Shown: in pieces, positions 41,300 to 50,033 of the stretch | How positions within the stretch are numbered: the stretch's first letter is position 1 | Layout: every line of letters begins with the position of its first letter | Assembly (NCBI RefSeq): GCF_037911585.1 | Contig: NZ_JBAJNS010000001.1 | Span: 1,048,501-1,112,500, forward strand | Direction: 5' to 3' | Source of the DNA: Streptomyces sp. GSL17-111 | GTDB lineage: Bacteria; Actinomycetota; Actinomycetes; Streptomycetales; Streptomycetaceae | DNA length: 64,000 bases | Translations under genes and position numbers: made by a program | The notes under the pieces: generated by a model | Told to the model about the DNA's origin: nothing | Seen by the model: only the letters and a program-made list of their open reading frames with translations | Database searches by the model: none

Positions 41300-41779
41300 T
41301 CAGGGCGACGGGGCTCCGGTGAGGCGGGACCGGGTACGGGCGCGCGCGGCGGGCGGCAGGGTGGCCAGGATGTCGGCGAGCGTGACGCCGTCCAGGCTGC
41401 CGCGCCACGCCTGGTGCGCGTCGGCCATCTTCTGCGCGAGCACGCAGGTGCGGCGGCACTCGTCCGGGGGCAGTGCGCCGCTGCCCTGTTGCCGGATCTC
41501 CCGGCACTCGTAGGGCGAGGAGGTCCCGTCGACAGCCTCGACGAGCGCGAGCAGCGTGATCGCGGCGGGTGGCCGCGCCAGCCGGAAGCCTCCCCTGGGC
41601 CCGGTCGCCGCGCTCAGCAGCCCGGCTTTGACGAGCGCCTTCAGCTGCTTGGCGAGGTAGGCGGGCGGCAGGTCGAAGTACTGGGCGAGCTGCGCCGTGG
41701 ACGCGCTGGTGCCGGGCTCGAGCTGCGCCAGCGTCGTGGCGCAGTGCAGGACCCATTCGGTGCTCGCTGGCAGCTTCAC
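41300..41779 (-). CDS. rsrR: Rrf2-family iron-sulfur redox regulator, RsrR-type
   Basis: The 159-residue Rrf2 repressor has an N-terminal winged helix (TSASTAQLAQYFDLPPAYLAKQ; GPRGGFRLARP) and an Fe-S region. Glu 8 and His 12 are present (MKLPASTEWVLH), with Cys 92, 108 and 112. In S. venezuelae RsrR, as I recall, Glu 8, His 12 and cysteines with the same spacing bind a [2Fe-2S] cluster, so this is very likely its orthologue. The divergent NmrA-like gene is its expected target. GTG 41779 is the start, preceded by GAAGGC. The intergenic region holds an operator. Confidence 0.87.
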   Translation of the reverse strand: MKLPASTEWVLHCATTLAQLEPGTSASTAQLAQYFDLPPAYLAKQLKALVKAGLLSAATGPRGGFRLARPPAAITLLALVEAVDGTSSPYECREIRQQGSGALPPDECRRTCVLAQKMADAHQAWRGSLDGVTLADILATLPPAARARTRSRLTGAPSP

Positions 41780-41790
41780 GCCTTCGAGTC

Positions 41791-41805
41791 TAATACTCGC
41801 TATTA
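41791..41805. promoter_or_regulatory. Short inverted repeat over the rsrR promoter
   Basis: TAATA (41791-41795) and TATTA (41801-41805) form an inverted repeat with a 5-nt gap, next to the RsrR-type operator. Read on the minus strand, TATTAG could be the rsrR -10 box, 11 bases before the GTG. Confidence 0.35.
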
Positions 41806-41826
41806 TGGATCTCCATAGTCCATAAT
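41802..41826. promoter_or_regulatory. RsrR-type operator (11-3-11 inverted repeat)
   Basis: Perfect arms ATTATGGA (41802-41809) and TCCATAAT (41819-41826) define a 25-bp dyad with the 11-3-11 layout described for RsrR sites. Inside it TATGGA (41804-41809) and TCCATA (41812-41817) form a second, nested dyad. CATAAT (41821-41826) also fits the -10 box of the oxidoreductase gene, so binding would block it. This is the only AT-rich stretch in the area. Confidence 0.75.
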
Positions 41827-41853
41827 GTGTCCACCGAAGAAGGGGAGACCAGC

Positions 41854-42597
41854 ATGCGCATCGCAGTCGCCGGAGCCACGGGGAACATCGGGGCCCGCAC
41901 CGTCACCGCCCTGGAGCAACAGGGGCACGACGTCGTCCGCATCAGCCGCTCGCTCGGCGTGGACCTGCAGACCGGTGAGGGGCTCGACGCCGCCCTCGAC
42001 GGCGTTCAGGCCGTCGTCGACACGACGAACGCGCCCCCCGCCGACCGGGCCGCGTCCGTGGCCTACTTCGGCACCACCACCCGCACGCTGCTCGCCGCCG
42101 AGGAGCGGGCGGGCGTCCGGCACCACGTCCTGCTGTCGATCGTCGGAGTCGGCCGCACCCAGGGCAACGCGCACTACGCCGGCAAGCGGGAACAGGAGCG
42201 TCTGGTCGCCGACGGCCCGGTGCCGTGGACGATCGTCCCGACGACGCAGTTCCACGACTTCGCCGCGATGGTGACGAGCTGGACCGAGCAGGACGGCGCC
42301 GCCACGGTCGCACCGCTGCTCGTCCAGCCCGTCGCCCCCGCCGACGTGGCCGCGGTGCTCGCCGAGGTCGCGGCCGGGACGCCGCAGGGGCGCCACGTCG
42401 ACGTGGCCGGCCCGGAGACCCAGGATCTCGTGGACATGGCCCGACGCACCAACCAGGCGCGGGGCCGCGAGGTGCGGCTCGTCCCGACCTGGTCGGGGGC
42501 CTTCGGCACCGCCATGGCCGGTGACGTGCTGCTGCCCGGGGAGGACGCCCGCATCATGCCCACGACGTTCGAGAAGTGGCTCGCCGAACAGCACTGA
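41854..42597 (+). CDS. NmrA/SDR-type NAD(P)-binding oxidoreductase
   Basis: The 247-residue protein is an atypical short-chain dehydrogenase. The Rossmann motif is AGATGNIGA at the N-terminus. HHVLLSIVGVGR holds the usual active-site Ser position without a YxxxK pair, and GKREQERLV follows; this fits NmrA-like or quinone-oxidoreductase-like proteins. AAGGGGAG precedes ATG 41854 (a GTG at 41827 lies within the operator zone). It is divergent from rsrR, 74 bp apart, and probably repressed by it. NAD(P)H or redox sensing is inferred. Confidence 0.88.
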   Translation: MRIAVAGATGNIGARTVTALEQQGHDVVRISRSLGVDLQTGEGLDAALDGVQAVVDTTNAPPADRAASVAYFGTTTRTLLAAEERAGVRHHVLLSIVGVGRTQGNAHYAGKREQERLVADGPVPWTIVPTTQFHDFAAMVTSWTEQDGAATVAPLLVQPVAPADVAAVLAEVAAGTPQGRHVDVAGPETQDLVDMARRTNQARGREVRLVPTWSGAFGTAMAGDVLLPGEDARIMPTTFEKWLAEQH

Positions 42598-42636
42598 ACG
42601 ACCGCGGACGATCCACCGGCACGGCAGGGCGCGTGA

Positions 42637-42686
42637 CACACGAACGCCGGGCGGGCTGCGAAGGCAGCCCGCCCGGCGTTCGTGTG
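42637..42686. terminator. 23-bp perfect hairpin between convergent genes
   Basis: Bases 42637-42659 pair perfectly with 42664-42686 around a GAAG tetraloop. It lies between the ends of the NmrA-like gene and clgR, so it serves both strands. No T tract is needed for such hairpins in Streptomyces. Confidence 0.85.
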
Positions 42687-42728
42687 CGGTGCGTCCGTGA
42701 GCCCGGGCTCACGGCATCGCGCGGAGCC

Positions 42729-43109
42729 TCAGGCGGCGACGACGTCCACGGCCTCCTGGGGCCGCTTGATCGTCACGCGCTCGTCGGGACGGCCGGTGAC
42801 GGAGGTGACCGACACCGGGTTGAGTACGGGCCGCATCGGCGCCGGCACCGCATCGCCGGCGGCCGACTGGGCCAGCTCGGCCAGGGCCAGCTCGTCGCTG
42901 ACCTCGCGCATCAATTCGGACATCGGTACGTCCAGTGCGTCGCAGATGGACGACAGCAGCTCGGAGGAAGCCTCCTTCTGCCCCCGCTCCACTTCCGACA
43001 GGTAACCGAGTGAGACGCGCGCGGATGCGGAGACTTCGCGCAGGGTACGGCCCTGACGCTGGCGCTGCCGACGGAGCACGTCACCCAGCAGGCGACGGAG
43101 CAGAATCAT
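42729..43109 (-). CDS. clgR: Clp gene regulator ClgR (XRE family)
   Basis: The 126-residue activator of clp and lon protease genes has an N-terminal helix-turn-helix ([19 protein letters not shown], then [14 protein letters not shown]) and an actinobacterial C-terminal domain. It ends in VVAA; terminal Ala-Ala makes Streptomyces ClgR a ClpP substrate. The ribosome site GGAGGGAG precedes ATG 43109. cinA and pgsA lie upstream on the same strand, as in other actinobacteria; the 94-bp gap suggests its own promoter too. Confidence 0.93.
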   Translation of the reverse strand: MILLRRLLGDVLRRQRQRQGRTLREVSASARVSLGYLSEVERGQKEASSELLSSICDALDVPMSELMREVSDELALAELAQSAAGDAVPAPMRPVLNPVSVTSVTGRPDERVTIKRPQEAVDVVAA

Positions 43110-43203
43110 CGGTGGCTCCCTCCTCGGACCGTGGACCTGAATCCTTCATGCCCCACCGTACCGCCTACAACCGCGGCCGTGCGGGGAGCGATGTCGTGTT
43201 CAC

Positions 43204-43812
43204 TCAGGGCTGCAAACATCCCTTACCCCCGCTCTGTTCCGTATCCTGTCCCCCGCGATTTTCCCGCAGTTCCGTGCGGAGCAGGTCGAGAGCGGCTCGG
43301 ACGCTGCCCTCGCGGACCGCTCTCCTGTCCCCCGCCAGGTCCAGCCGGCGGGCGGCCACGGCGCCACCGGGACCGGCGACGGCGATGTGCACCGTGCCGA
43401 CCGGCTTCCCGTCCTGCTGTTCCGGACCGGCGACGCCCGTGGTGGCCACGCCCCAGTGGGTACCCAGCAATCGGCGAACACCACGTGCCATCTGGCGGGC
43501 GACCTCGGGGTGCACCGCCCCCTCGCGGGCGAGCAGGTCGGCGTCGACGCCGAGGAGCTGCTGCTTGAGTTCGGTGGCGTACGCCGTCACCGAGCCGCGG
43601 AAACCACGGGAGGCCCCGGGGGCGGCCGTCAGCGCCGCGGCGACGAGCCCGCCGGTGAGGGACTCGGCGGCGCCCGCCGTCTCCCCCCGGTGCACCAGCA
43701 GGTCCAGGGCCTCGGCGGCGACGGCGTCGAGGCCCTGGACCTGCCGCGTCTCCTGCGACCCCTGTGTCTCCTGGGGGGCCCCGGGCTCCCGGACGTCCTC
43801 GCCGCCGCTCAC
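43204..43812 (-). CDS. cinA: CinA-family nicotinamide-nucleotide amidohydrolase (PncC)
   Basis: The 202-residue protein corresponds to the C-terminal CinA domain only: AESLTGGLVAAALTAAPGAS, GVATTGVAGPEQQDGKPVGTV. It deamidates NMN for NAD recycling. It lacks the N-terminal COG1058 domain of full CinA, as is usual for actinobacteria. An N-terminal tail is Gln/Glu-rich. Its GTG start overlaps the pgsA stop (GTGA). Confidence 0.92.
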   Translation of the reverse strand: MSGGEDVREPGAPQETQGSQETRQVQGLDAVAAEALDLLVHRGETAGAAESLTGGLVAAALTAAPGASRGFRGSVTAYATELKQQLLGVDADLLAREGAVHPEVARQMARGVRRLLGTHWGVATTGVAGPEQQDGKPVGTVHIAVAGPGGAVAARRLDLAGDRRAVREGSVRAALDLLRTELRENRGGQDTEQSGGKGCLQP

Positions 43813-44447
43813 GCCGACCGCTCCGCCACCGCGCCCGCCCGGCGCAGGCTCACGGCCTGGTGGACGTACTCCACCGCGCTCCCCACGGTGAGCGCGACGG
43901 CCGCCGCCATGACCCACCAGCGCAGGCTGGCCAGCGGACCGGTGAGCGCCAGGATGTACATACCCACCGCGACACCCTGGGCGAGCGTCTTGAGCTTGCC
44001 GCCCCGGCTGGCCGGGATGACGCCGTAGCGGATCACCCAGAAGCGCAGCAGCGTGATGCCCAGCTCCCGGCCGATGATCACCACGGTCACCCACCAGGGC
44101 AGGTCCCCCAGCGCGGAGAGGCAGATCAGGGCCGCGCCCATGATCGCCTTGTCGGCGATGGGGTCGGCGATCTTGCCGAAGTCGGTCACCAGGTCGTACC
44201 GGCGGGCCAGCTCCCCGTCGAAGAGGTCGGTGATCATGGCGATCGTGAACGCCGCCCACGCCAGCGCCCGCCAGCGCGGGTCGTGGCCGCCGTCGACGAC
44301 CATGAGGGCCACGAAGCCCGGCACGAGGGCCAGCCGGATCATGGTCAGGATGTTGGCGATGTTCCACACGCCCGCCTGCCGGGCCGCCGGCCGACGCGAC
44401 TCCGCCAACCGACCGCCCCCGGCCGCTGAGGCCGGGACGCCTGTCAT
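43809..44447 (-). CDS. pgsA: CDP-diacylglycerol-glycerol-3-phosphate 3-phosphatidyltransferase
   Basis: The 212-residue membrane enzyme makes phosphatidylglycerol phosphate. It has the complete CDP-alcohol phosphotransferase signature D-x2-DG-x2-AR...G-x3-D-x3-[20 protein letters not shown], then KIADPIADK. Four to five membrane helices are visible. Its ATG overlaps the rimO stop by four bases, and its own stop overlaps cinA, so all three are coupled. Paralogues act on inositol phosphate, but the context favours pgsA. Confidence 0.92.
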   Translation of the reverse strand: MTGVPASAAGGGRLAESRRPAARQAGVWNIANILTMIRLALVPGFVALMVVDGGHDPRWRALAWAAFTIAMITDLFDGELARRYDLVTDFGKIADPIADKAIMGAALICLSALGDLPWWVTVVIIGRELGITLLRFWVIRYGVIPASRGGKLKTLAQGVAVGMYILALTGPLASLRWWVMAAAVALTVGSAVEYVHQAVSLRRAGAVAERSA

Positions 44448-45919
44448 GGAGCTTCCTCCTCGACCGGTCCTGGTTCGGCGACCAGATCAACGCCCTCGGC
44501 CGCCACCGCCTTCGCCTCGACCATACGTCCGGGCACGAGTCCGGCGCAGCCCGGGCCGGTGAGCAGCACCTGCCCGTCCGTCTCGGGCGCCTGGTGCTCG
44601 GCGCGGCCGATGACGCCCTCCTCCGCGTCGACGCGCTCCACCAGCACCGACAGCCGTCCGCCGACGCGCTCCTCGGCGCGCTGTGCCGTCAGCTCCTCGG
44701 CGAGCGGCGTCAGGTGTGCCAGACGCTCGGCCACGGCGTCGGGGTCGAGCTTGCCGGGGTACCCGGCCGCCTCGGTGCCGTCCTCGTCGGAGTAGCCGAA
44801 GACACCGATCGCGTCGAGCCGCGCGCCGGTGAGGAAGCGTTCCAGCTCGGCGAAGTCGGCCTCGCTCTCGCCGGGGAAGCCGACGATGAAGTTCGACCGC
44901 ACACCGGCCTCGGGCGCCTTGGACCGGATCGTCTCCAGCAGCTCCCAGAAGCGGTCCGTGTCACCGAAGCGCCGCATCGCGCGCAGGACCGAGGGGGCCG
45001 CGTGTTGGAAGGAGAGGTCGAAGTAGGGCGCGACCCCTTCGGTACCGGCGAGGACGTCGATCAGCCCGGGGCGGAGCTCGGCGGGCTGGAGGTAGCTCAC
45101 CCGGACGCGCTCGATGCCGTCCACGGCGGCCAGCTCGGGCAGCAGCGTCTCCAGCAGGCGGATGTCGCCGAGGTCCTTGCCGTAGGAGGTGTTGTTCTCC
45201 GAGACGAGCATGATCTCCTTCACGCCCTGCTCGGCGAGCCAGCGGGTCTCGCCGAGCACGTCGGAGGGGCGCCGGGAGACGAACGAGCCGCGGAAGGAGG
45301 GGATCGCGCAGAACGAGCAGCGTCGGTCGCAGCCCGAGGCGAGCTTCACCGACGCCACGGGGCCGGTGTCGAGCCGACGCCGCAGGGGGGCGCGGGGGCC
45401 GGAGGCGGGCGCGACGCCGTCCGGTAGGTCGGCGGGGGCGGAGGCGAGCGCGTCGCCGTGCCCGGGCAGGGCCACCTGCGAGTCCTGGCGCTCGGCCGGG
45501 GTGATGGGCAGGAGCTTGCGGCGGTCGCGCGGCGTGTGCGGAGCGTGCACGCCGCCGGAGAGGATGGTCTGGAGCCGGCCGGAGATGTCGGCGTAGTCGT
45601 CGAAGCCGAGGACGCCGTCCGCCTCGGGCAGGGCGTCGGAGAGCTCCTTGCCGTAGCGCTCGGCCATGCAGCCCACCGCCACGACGGCCTGGGTACGACC
45701 CTGGCCCTTCAGGTCACCGGCTTCGAGCAGGGCGTCGACGGAGTCCTTCTTGGCCGCTTCGACGAACCCGCAGGTGTTGACGACGGCGACGTCGGCTTCC
45801 GCCGCGTCGTGGACGAGGTCCCAGCCGTCGGCCGCCAGGCGGCCTGCCAGCTCCTCCGAGTCCACTTCGTTACGGGCGCAGCCAAGTGTGACCAGGGCGA
45901 CGGTGCGGCGTTCGGGCAT
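44444..45919 (-). CDS. rimO: Ribosomal protein S12 methylthiotransferase
   Basis: The 491-residue radical-SAM enzyme methylthiolates the conserved Asp of ribosomal protein S12. The N-terminal domain holds [33 protein letters not shown] and [10 protein letters not shown]. The radical-SAM motif is [17 protein letters not shown] (about residue 196). A TRAM domain follows with an acidic tail. An inserted loop (residues 140-180) is Pro/Ala-rich. It is a paralogue of miaB in this window; the CARNEVDSE motif marks RimO. Confidence 0.96.
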   Translation of the reverse strand: MPERRTVALVTLGCARNEVDSEELAGRLAADGWDLVHDAAEADVAVVNTCGFVEAAKKDSVDALLEAGDLKGQGRTQAVVAVGCMAERYGKELSDALPEADGVLGFDDYADISGRLQTILSGGVHAPHTPRDRRKLLPITPAERQDSQVALPGHGDALASAPADLPDGVAPASGPRAPLRRRLDTGPVASVKLASGCDRRCSFCAIPSFRGSFVSRRPSDVLGETRWLAEQGVKEIMLVSENNTSYGKDLGDIRLLETLLPELAAVDGIERVRVSYLQPAELRPGLIDVLAGTEGVAPYFDLSFQHAAPSVLRAMRRFGDTDRFWELLETIRSKAPEAGVRSNFIVGFPGESEADFAELERFLTGARLDAIGVFGYSDEDGTEAAGYPGKLDPDAVAERLAHLTPLAEELTAQRAEERVGGRLSVLVERVDAEEGVIGRAEHQAPETDGQVLLTGPGCAGLVPGRMVEAKAVAAEGVDLVAEPGPVEEEAP

Positions 45920-45939
45920 GCGCTCAGCCTACTTCGTCA

Positions 45940-45994
45940 CGACCGCGGCCCCGGCCGTGCCCTGCTGAGCGGGGCACGGCCGGGGCCGCGGTCG
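45940..45994. terminator. 23-bp perfect hairpin downstream of the RodZ-like gene
   Basis: Bases 45940-45962 pair with 45972-45994 around a 9-nt loop. It stands between the end of the helix-turn-helix membrane gene and the start of rimO, both on the minus strand, so it separates two transcription units. Confidence 0.8.
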
Positions 45995-46037
45995 GGCGTG
46001 GGCGGGCGTCCGGCCGTCGATGCCGGACGGGGCCGGG

Positions 46038-46865
46038 TCAGCCCTGGGCCGGGTCGCCCTTGGTGTAGCTGACGCGCTGGACCTGGCCGACCTCGCCCAC
46101 CTGGTCGACCTTCTTGCCGTTGACATAGAGCTCGACGGCTCCGGCGTTGCCGAGGACGAGGTCGATCTGCTCGTCGTCGGTGAACGTCTGGCTGTCGCCC
46201 TCCTCCAGCACGCCCTCGTGCATGAGGCGGCCGGTGTGGTCCTCGGCGGAGATCCAGGTGTCGCCGTTGCTGGCGACGAGCTTGACGGTGACCTTGTCGG
46301 CCGGGGCCGCCGCGATGGCGCTGTCGGAAGGCTTCGGCTCGGGTTTCGACTCGGGCTTCTCGGGAGACGGACTGGGCTCGGCCTCGGCCGACTCGCGGTC
46401 GCTGGACTCGGCCACGGGGCGGCCCTTGTCGTCGCCGCCGACCAGGGTGAAGCCGACGAAGCCGACGACCACGACGATCGCGGCGACCATCGCGGCCGTC
46501 CAGTTCGGCCGACGACGCTCGGGTCGGATGCGTTCCGCTTCGAACAGTGGAGCGGCCGGAGTGGCCTGGGGACGCCCGCCGTGCTCGGCGTCGTACTGGT
46601 CGACGAGGGGGGCGGAATCGAGGCCCGCCGCCTTGGCGAGCGAACGGATGTGCCCGCGCGCGTACACGTCCCCGCCGCAGCGGGAGAAGTCGTCCTGTTC
46701 GATCGCCTGCACGATCGGGACGCGTACACGTGTGGCGGCACTGACCTCTTCGACGGTCAGCCCCGCCTGGATGCGGGCCTGGCGGAGGACGCGGCCGACG
46801 GCCGGCCGGTCCTCGTGCGGGACGGCCGAAGGCCGTTCCTCTTCGGGTGAGTTGCCGATGGACAC
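46038..46865 (-). CDS. RodZ-like membrane protein with cytosolic helix-turn-helix
   Basis: The 275-residue protein has a cytosolic HTH_25 domain (VGRVLRQARIQAGLTVEEVS; CGGDVYARGHIRSLAK), one membrane helix (WTAAMVAAIVVVVGFVGFTL, about 145-165), a Pro/Glu/Ser linker and a C-terminal DUF4115 domain outside (VKLVASNGDTWIS... GNAGAVELYVNG). This is the architecture of RodZ, a cell-shape factor. In Streptomyces its role is not established. GTG 46865 (VSIGNSPEEE) is preferred because GAAAGGCG precedes it; GTG 46892 is an alternative. It lies between ftsK and rimO. Confidence 0.88.
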   Translation of the reverse strand: MSIGNSPEEERPSAVPHEDRPAVGRVLRQARIQAGLTVEEVSAATRVRVPIVQAIEQDDFSRCGGDVYARGHIRSLAKAAGLDSAPLVDQYDAEHGGRPQATPAAPLFEAERIRPERRRPNWTAAMVAAIVVVVGFVGFTLVGGDDKGRPVAESSDRESAEAEPSPSPEKPESKPEPKPSDSAIAAAPADKVTVKLVASNGDTWISAEDHTGRLMHEGVLEEGDSQTFTDDEQIDLVLGNAGAVELYVNGKKVDQVGEVGQVQRVSYTKGDPAQG

Positions 46866-46959
46866 GGGAGCGCCTTTCGAGCGTGTAGCCACCTGCTGGG
46901 CATTCAGTCTAGGGGGGTCCGGAAACGGGCGGGCAAGCGGTCGGACGGGCTTTGTCCAC

Positions 46960-46985
46960 CATCAGGATGGCCGACCGTCCTGATG
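46960..46985. terminator. Hairpin between ftsK and the RodZ-like gene
   Basis: CATCAGGA (46960-46967) pairs with TCCTGATG (46978-46985); the pairing can be extended by TCCA/TGGA outside. It lies in the 237-bp gap 46866-47102, downstream of ftsK. No other signal was seen in that gap. Confidence 0.5.
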
Positions 46986-47102
46986 CTGGACCCGCGCACC
47001 GCCGCAGCGGTACGGGTGATGTTCCGCTTACCCGCCTAACTGGACGTATGCCCAGAGGGAACGGTTGTCCGCCCTGTCGTTACGAGACCTACTCTTTATG
47101 AG

Positions 47103-49874
47103 TTACCCGTTCGTGTCCCCGCGGATGAGAGCGAGCACCCCGTCCAGCTCGTCCGGCTTGACGAGCACGTCCCGTGCCTTGGATCCCTCACTGGGCCCCA
47201 CGATGTCGCGACTCTCCATCAGGTCCATCAGTCGCCCGGCCTTCGCGAACCCGACGCGAAGCTTGCGCTGGAGCATCGAGGTGGAGCCGAACTGCGTGGA
47301 GACGACCAGCTCGGCGGCCTGGCACAGCAGGTCGAGGTCGTCACCGATCTCCTCGTCGATCTCCTTCTTCTTCCCCTGCCCGACGAGGACGTCGTCGCGG
47401 AAGACGGGCGCCATCTGCTCCTTGCAGTGGGCGACGACGGCGCGGATCTCGTCCTCGGTGACGAAGGCGCCCTGCATACGGGTGGGTTTGCCCTGCCCCA
47501 TGGGGAGGAACAGCCCGTCACCCTTGCCGATGAGCTTCTCCGCCCCCGCCTGGTCCAGGATGACGCGGCTGTCGGAGAGGGAGGACGTCGCGAACGCCAG
47601 CCGGGACGGCACGTTCGCCTTGATGAGCCCGGTGACGACGTCGACGGACGGCCGCTGCGTGGCCAGCACGAGGTGGATCCCGGCCGCCCGGGCGAGCTGG
47701 GTGATGCGCACGATCGCGTCCTCGACGTCCCTCGGCGCGACCATCATGAGGTCCGCGAGCTCGTCGACGATGACCAGCAGGTAGGGGTACGGCGTCAGCT
47801 CCCGCTCACTGCCCTCCGGTGCGCTCACCTTGCCCGCGCGCACGGCGGCGTTGAAGTCGTCGACGTGCCGGAAGCCGAAGGCGGCCAGGTCGTCGTAGCG
47901 CAGGTCCATCTCCCGCACGACCCACTGCAGGGCCTCGGCGGCCTTCTTCGGGTTGGTGATGATGGGCGTGATCAGGTGCGGAATCCCCTCGTAGGCGGTC
48001 AGCTCGACCCGCTTGGGGTCGACGAGGACCATCCGCACGTCCTCCGGCGTGGACCGCATCATGACAGAGGTGATCAGGCAGTTGATGCAGGACGACTTGC
48101 CCGATCCGGTGGCACCCGCGATCAGGATGTGCGGCATCTTCGTGAGGTTCGCGTTGACGTAGCCGCCCTCGACGTCCTTGCCGAGCGCCACCACCATGGG
48201 GTGCTCCTCGCCCTGCGCGTCCGCCGACCGCAGCACGTCGCCGCAGTTGACCATCTCCCGGTCGCTGTTGGGGATCTCGATGCCCACGGCCGACTTCCCG
48301 GGGATCGGCGAGATGATCCGCACGTCCGCGCTGGCGACGGCGTAGGCGATGTTCTTCGTCAGCGCGGTGATCTTCTCCACCTTCACCGCGGGCCCGAGCT
48401 CCACCACGTAACGGGTGACCGTCGGGCCGCGGGTGAAGCCGGTGACGGCGGCGTCCACCTTGAACTCCGTGAAGACCGTCGTCAGCGACTCCACCACGGC
48501 GTCGTTGGCCGCGCTGCGCGTCCGGCCGGGCCCACCCCGCTCCAGCAGGTCCAGCGAGGGCAGCCCGTAGGTGATGTCCCCGGAGAGCTGGAGCTGTTCG
48601 GCCCGCGACGGCAGGTCCCCGGCCGGCTCGGGTGCCGCTTTGGTCAGGTCCGGCACACCCCCCGAAGCGCCGGCTCCGGCGGCCGGGCGGCCGGGGCCGG
48701 ACGCGGAACGCTTCGGCCGGCCCCCGTCGCGCTCGGCGGAGACGGTCGTACTGATGTCGGCCAGCAGCCGGGACGGCTGGACGCCGTGGAGCAGGGCACC
48801 GTCCAGATCGGCGGCTGCAGCGGCGGCCAGGTCGACGGCGTCCAGCGAGCGGCCGTCCCGGCGCGCGTGCGACGTCGGGTGCCGTTCGGCGGGCAGGACC
48901 CTGGCCGGCTCCCCGCCCTCGACGTCCGCCACGCGCCGGGGTCGGCGGGCGGTACGCCGACGGTCCAGCGCCTCCTTCTCCGCGTCCTCCGGGCCGATGT
49001 CCTTGCGCAGGTCCGGCCGGCGTCGGCGGCGGGGGGCCGCGTCCTCCCGCGCGTCGTCGTACTCCTCGGCGTCCTCCTCGTACTCCTCCTCCGCAGCCGC
49101 CACGAGGCCCAGGCGGACGCCGGCCTGACGCAGCCGCTGCGGGATCGCGTTCACCGGCGTGGCCGTCACGACGAGGAGCCCGAAGACCGTGACCAGGAGC
49201 AGCAGCGGCACGGCGAGGACCTCGGTGACGGTGAGCACGAGGGGCTGCGCCGCACCCCAGCCGATGAGTCCGCCCGCGTCCCGCAGCGCGGCCCCGCCCT
49301 CGTCCCGAGTGGGTGAGCCGCAGGCGACGTGCACGAGCCCGAGCACCCCGGCGACCAGCGCCGACAGCCCGATGACGACGCGCCCGTTCGCCTCCTGCTG
49401 CTCGGGGTGCCGGATGAGCCGCACGGCCAGCACGCCGAGCAGAACGGGCACGAGCAGGTCGAGCCGCCCGAAGGCACCGGTGACCAGCATCGTGACGAGC
49501 TCTCCGACCGGGCCCTGAAGGTTCGACCAGGTGCCCGCCGCGACGACGATGACCAGGCCGAGCAGCAGCAGCGCCAGCCCGTCCTTGCGGTGCGCCGGGT
49601 CCAGACCCTTCGCGCCGCGCCCTATGCCGCGCAGGAGCGCACCGATCGTGTGGGCGACGCCCAGCCAGATCGCGCGCACGAGACGGAAGATGCCGCCCGT
49701 GGGCGACGGTGCGGGCTTCGGCGGCTTCTTGGCGGCCGTCCTCTTCACCGCTTTCCGGGCGGGCGGCTTCTTCCCGGTGGCCCGGCTCGCCGGCTTGGCC
49801 GGCGGCTTCGCCGCTGACTTCTTGGCGGGCGCCTTGGCGGCTGCTGCCCGGCTGCCGGACGTACGTGAGGCCAT
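47103..49874 (-). CDS. ftsK: DNA translocase FtsK/SpoIIIE
   Basis: The 923-residue septal DNA pump has a Lys/Ala/Pro-rich N-terminus, about four membrane helices (residues about 98-115, 125-150, 160-185, 215-240) and an acidic linker. The motor has Walker A GATGSGKSSCINCL (about residue 586) and Walker B LLVIVDELADLMM. A C-terminal gamma winged-helix domain (DLLCQAAELVVSTQFGSTSM) reads polarity sequences. In Streptomyces it clears chromosomes from sporulation septa. ATG 49874 is the start. osaB lies 160 bp upstream on the same strand. Confidence 0.96.
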   Translation of the reverse strand: MASRTSGSRAAAAKAPAKKSAAKPPAKPASRATGKKPPARKAVKRTAAKKPPKPAPSPTGGIFRLVRAIWLGVAHTIGALLRGIGRGAKGLDPAHRKDGLALLLLGLVIVVAAGTWSNLQGPVGELVTMLVTGAFGRLDLLVPVLLGVLAVRLIRHPEQQEANGRVVIGLSALVAGVLGLVHVACGSPTRDEGGAALRDAGGLIGWGAAQPLVLTVTEVLAVPLLLLVTVFGLLVVTATPVNAIPQRLRQAGVRLGLVAAAEEEYEEDAEEYDDAREDAAPRRRRRPDLRKDIGPEDAEKEALDRRRTARRPRRVADVEGGEPARVLPAERHPTSHARRDGRSLDAVDLAAAAAADLDGALLHGVQPSRLLADISTTVSAERDGGRPKRSASGPGRPAAGAGASGGVPDLTKAAPEPAGDLPSRAEQLQLSGDITYGLPSLDLLERGGPGRTRSAANDAVVESLTTVFTEFKVDAAVTGFTRGPTVTRYVVELGPAVKVEKITALTKNIAYAVASADVRIISPIPGKSAVGIEIPNSDREMVNCGDVLRSADAQGEEHPMVVALGKDVEGGYVNANLTKMPHILIAGATGSGKSSCINCLITSVMMRSTPEDVRMVLVDPKRVELTAYEGIPHLITPIITNPKKAAEALQWVVREMDLRYDDLAAFGFRHVDDFNAAVRAGKVSAPEGSERELTPYPYLLVIVDELADLMMVAPRDVEDAIVRITQLARAAGIHLVLATQRPSVDVVTGLIKANVPSRLAFATSSLSDSRVILDQAGAEKLIGKGDGLFLPMGQGKPTRMQGAFVTEDEIRAVVAHCKEQMAPVFRDDVLVGQGKKKEIDEEIGDDLDLLCQAAELVVSTQFGSTSMLQRKLRVGFAKAGRLMDLMESRDIVGPSEGSKARDVLVKPDELDGVLALIRGDTNG

Positions 49875-50033
49875 GATGGCGAGGTTACCGCCGCGGGGCG
49901 GGTGAGGCACGGATGGATCAGGGGTGACCGCGCACCGGACAGGCCGCCGCACACCGCACCGGACGGGCGCGTGGGCGGAACTGACGCCCGATCAGCCCCG
50001 ACCCTCAGCGGCGCGGACGCGGTGACCGCGCCG

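Noticed and set aside
42637..42686. The long hairpin as an attachment site or mobile-element end
   Set aside because: It lies between convergent gene ends and there is no flanking duplication; a bidirectional terminator is the simpler reading.
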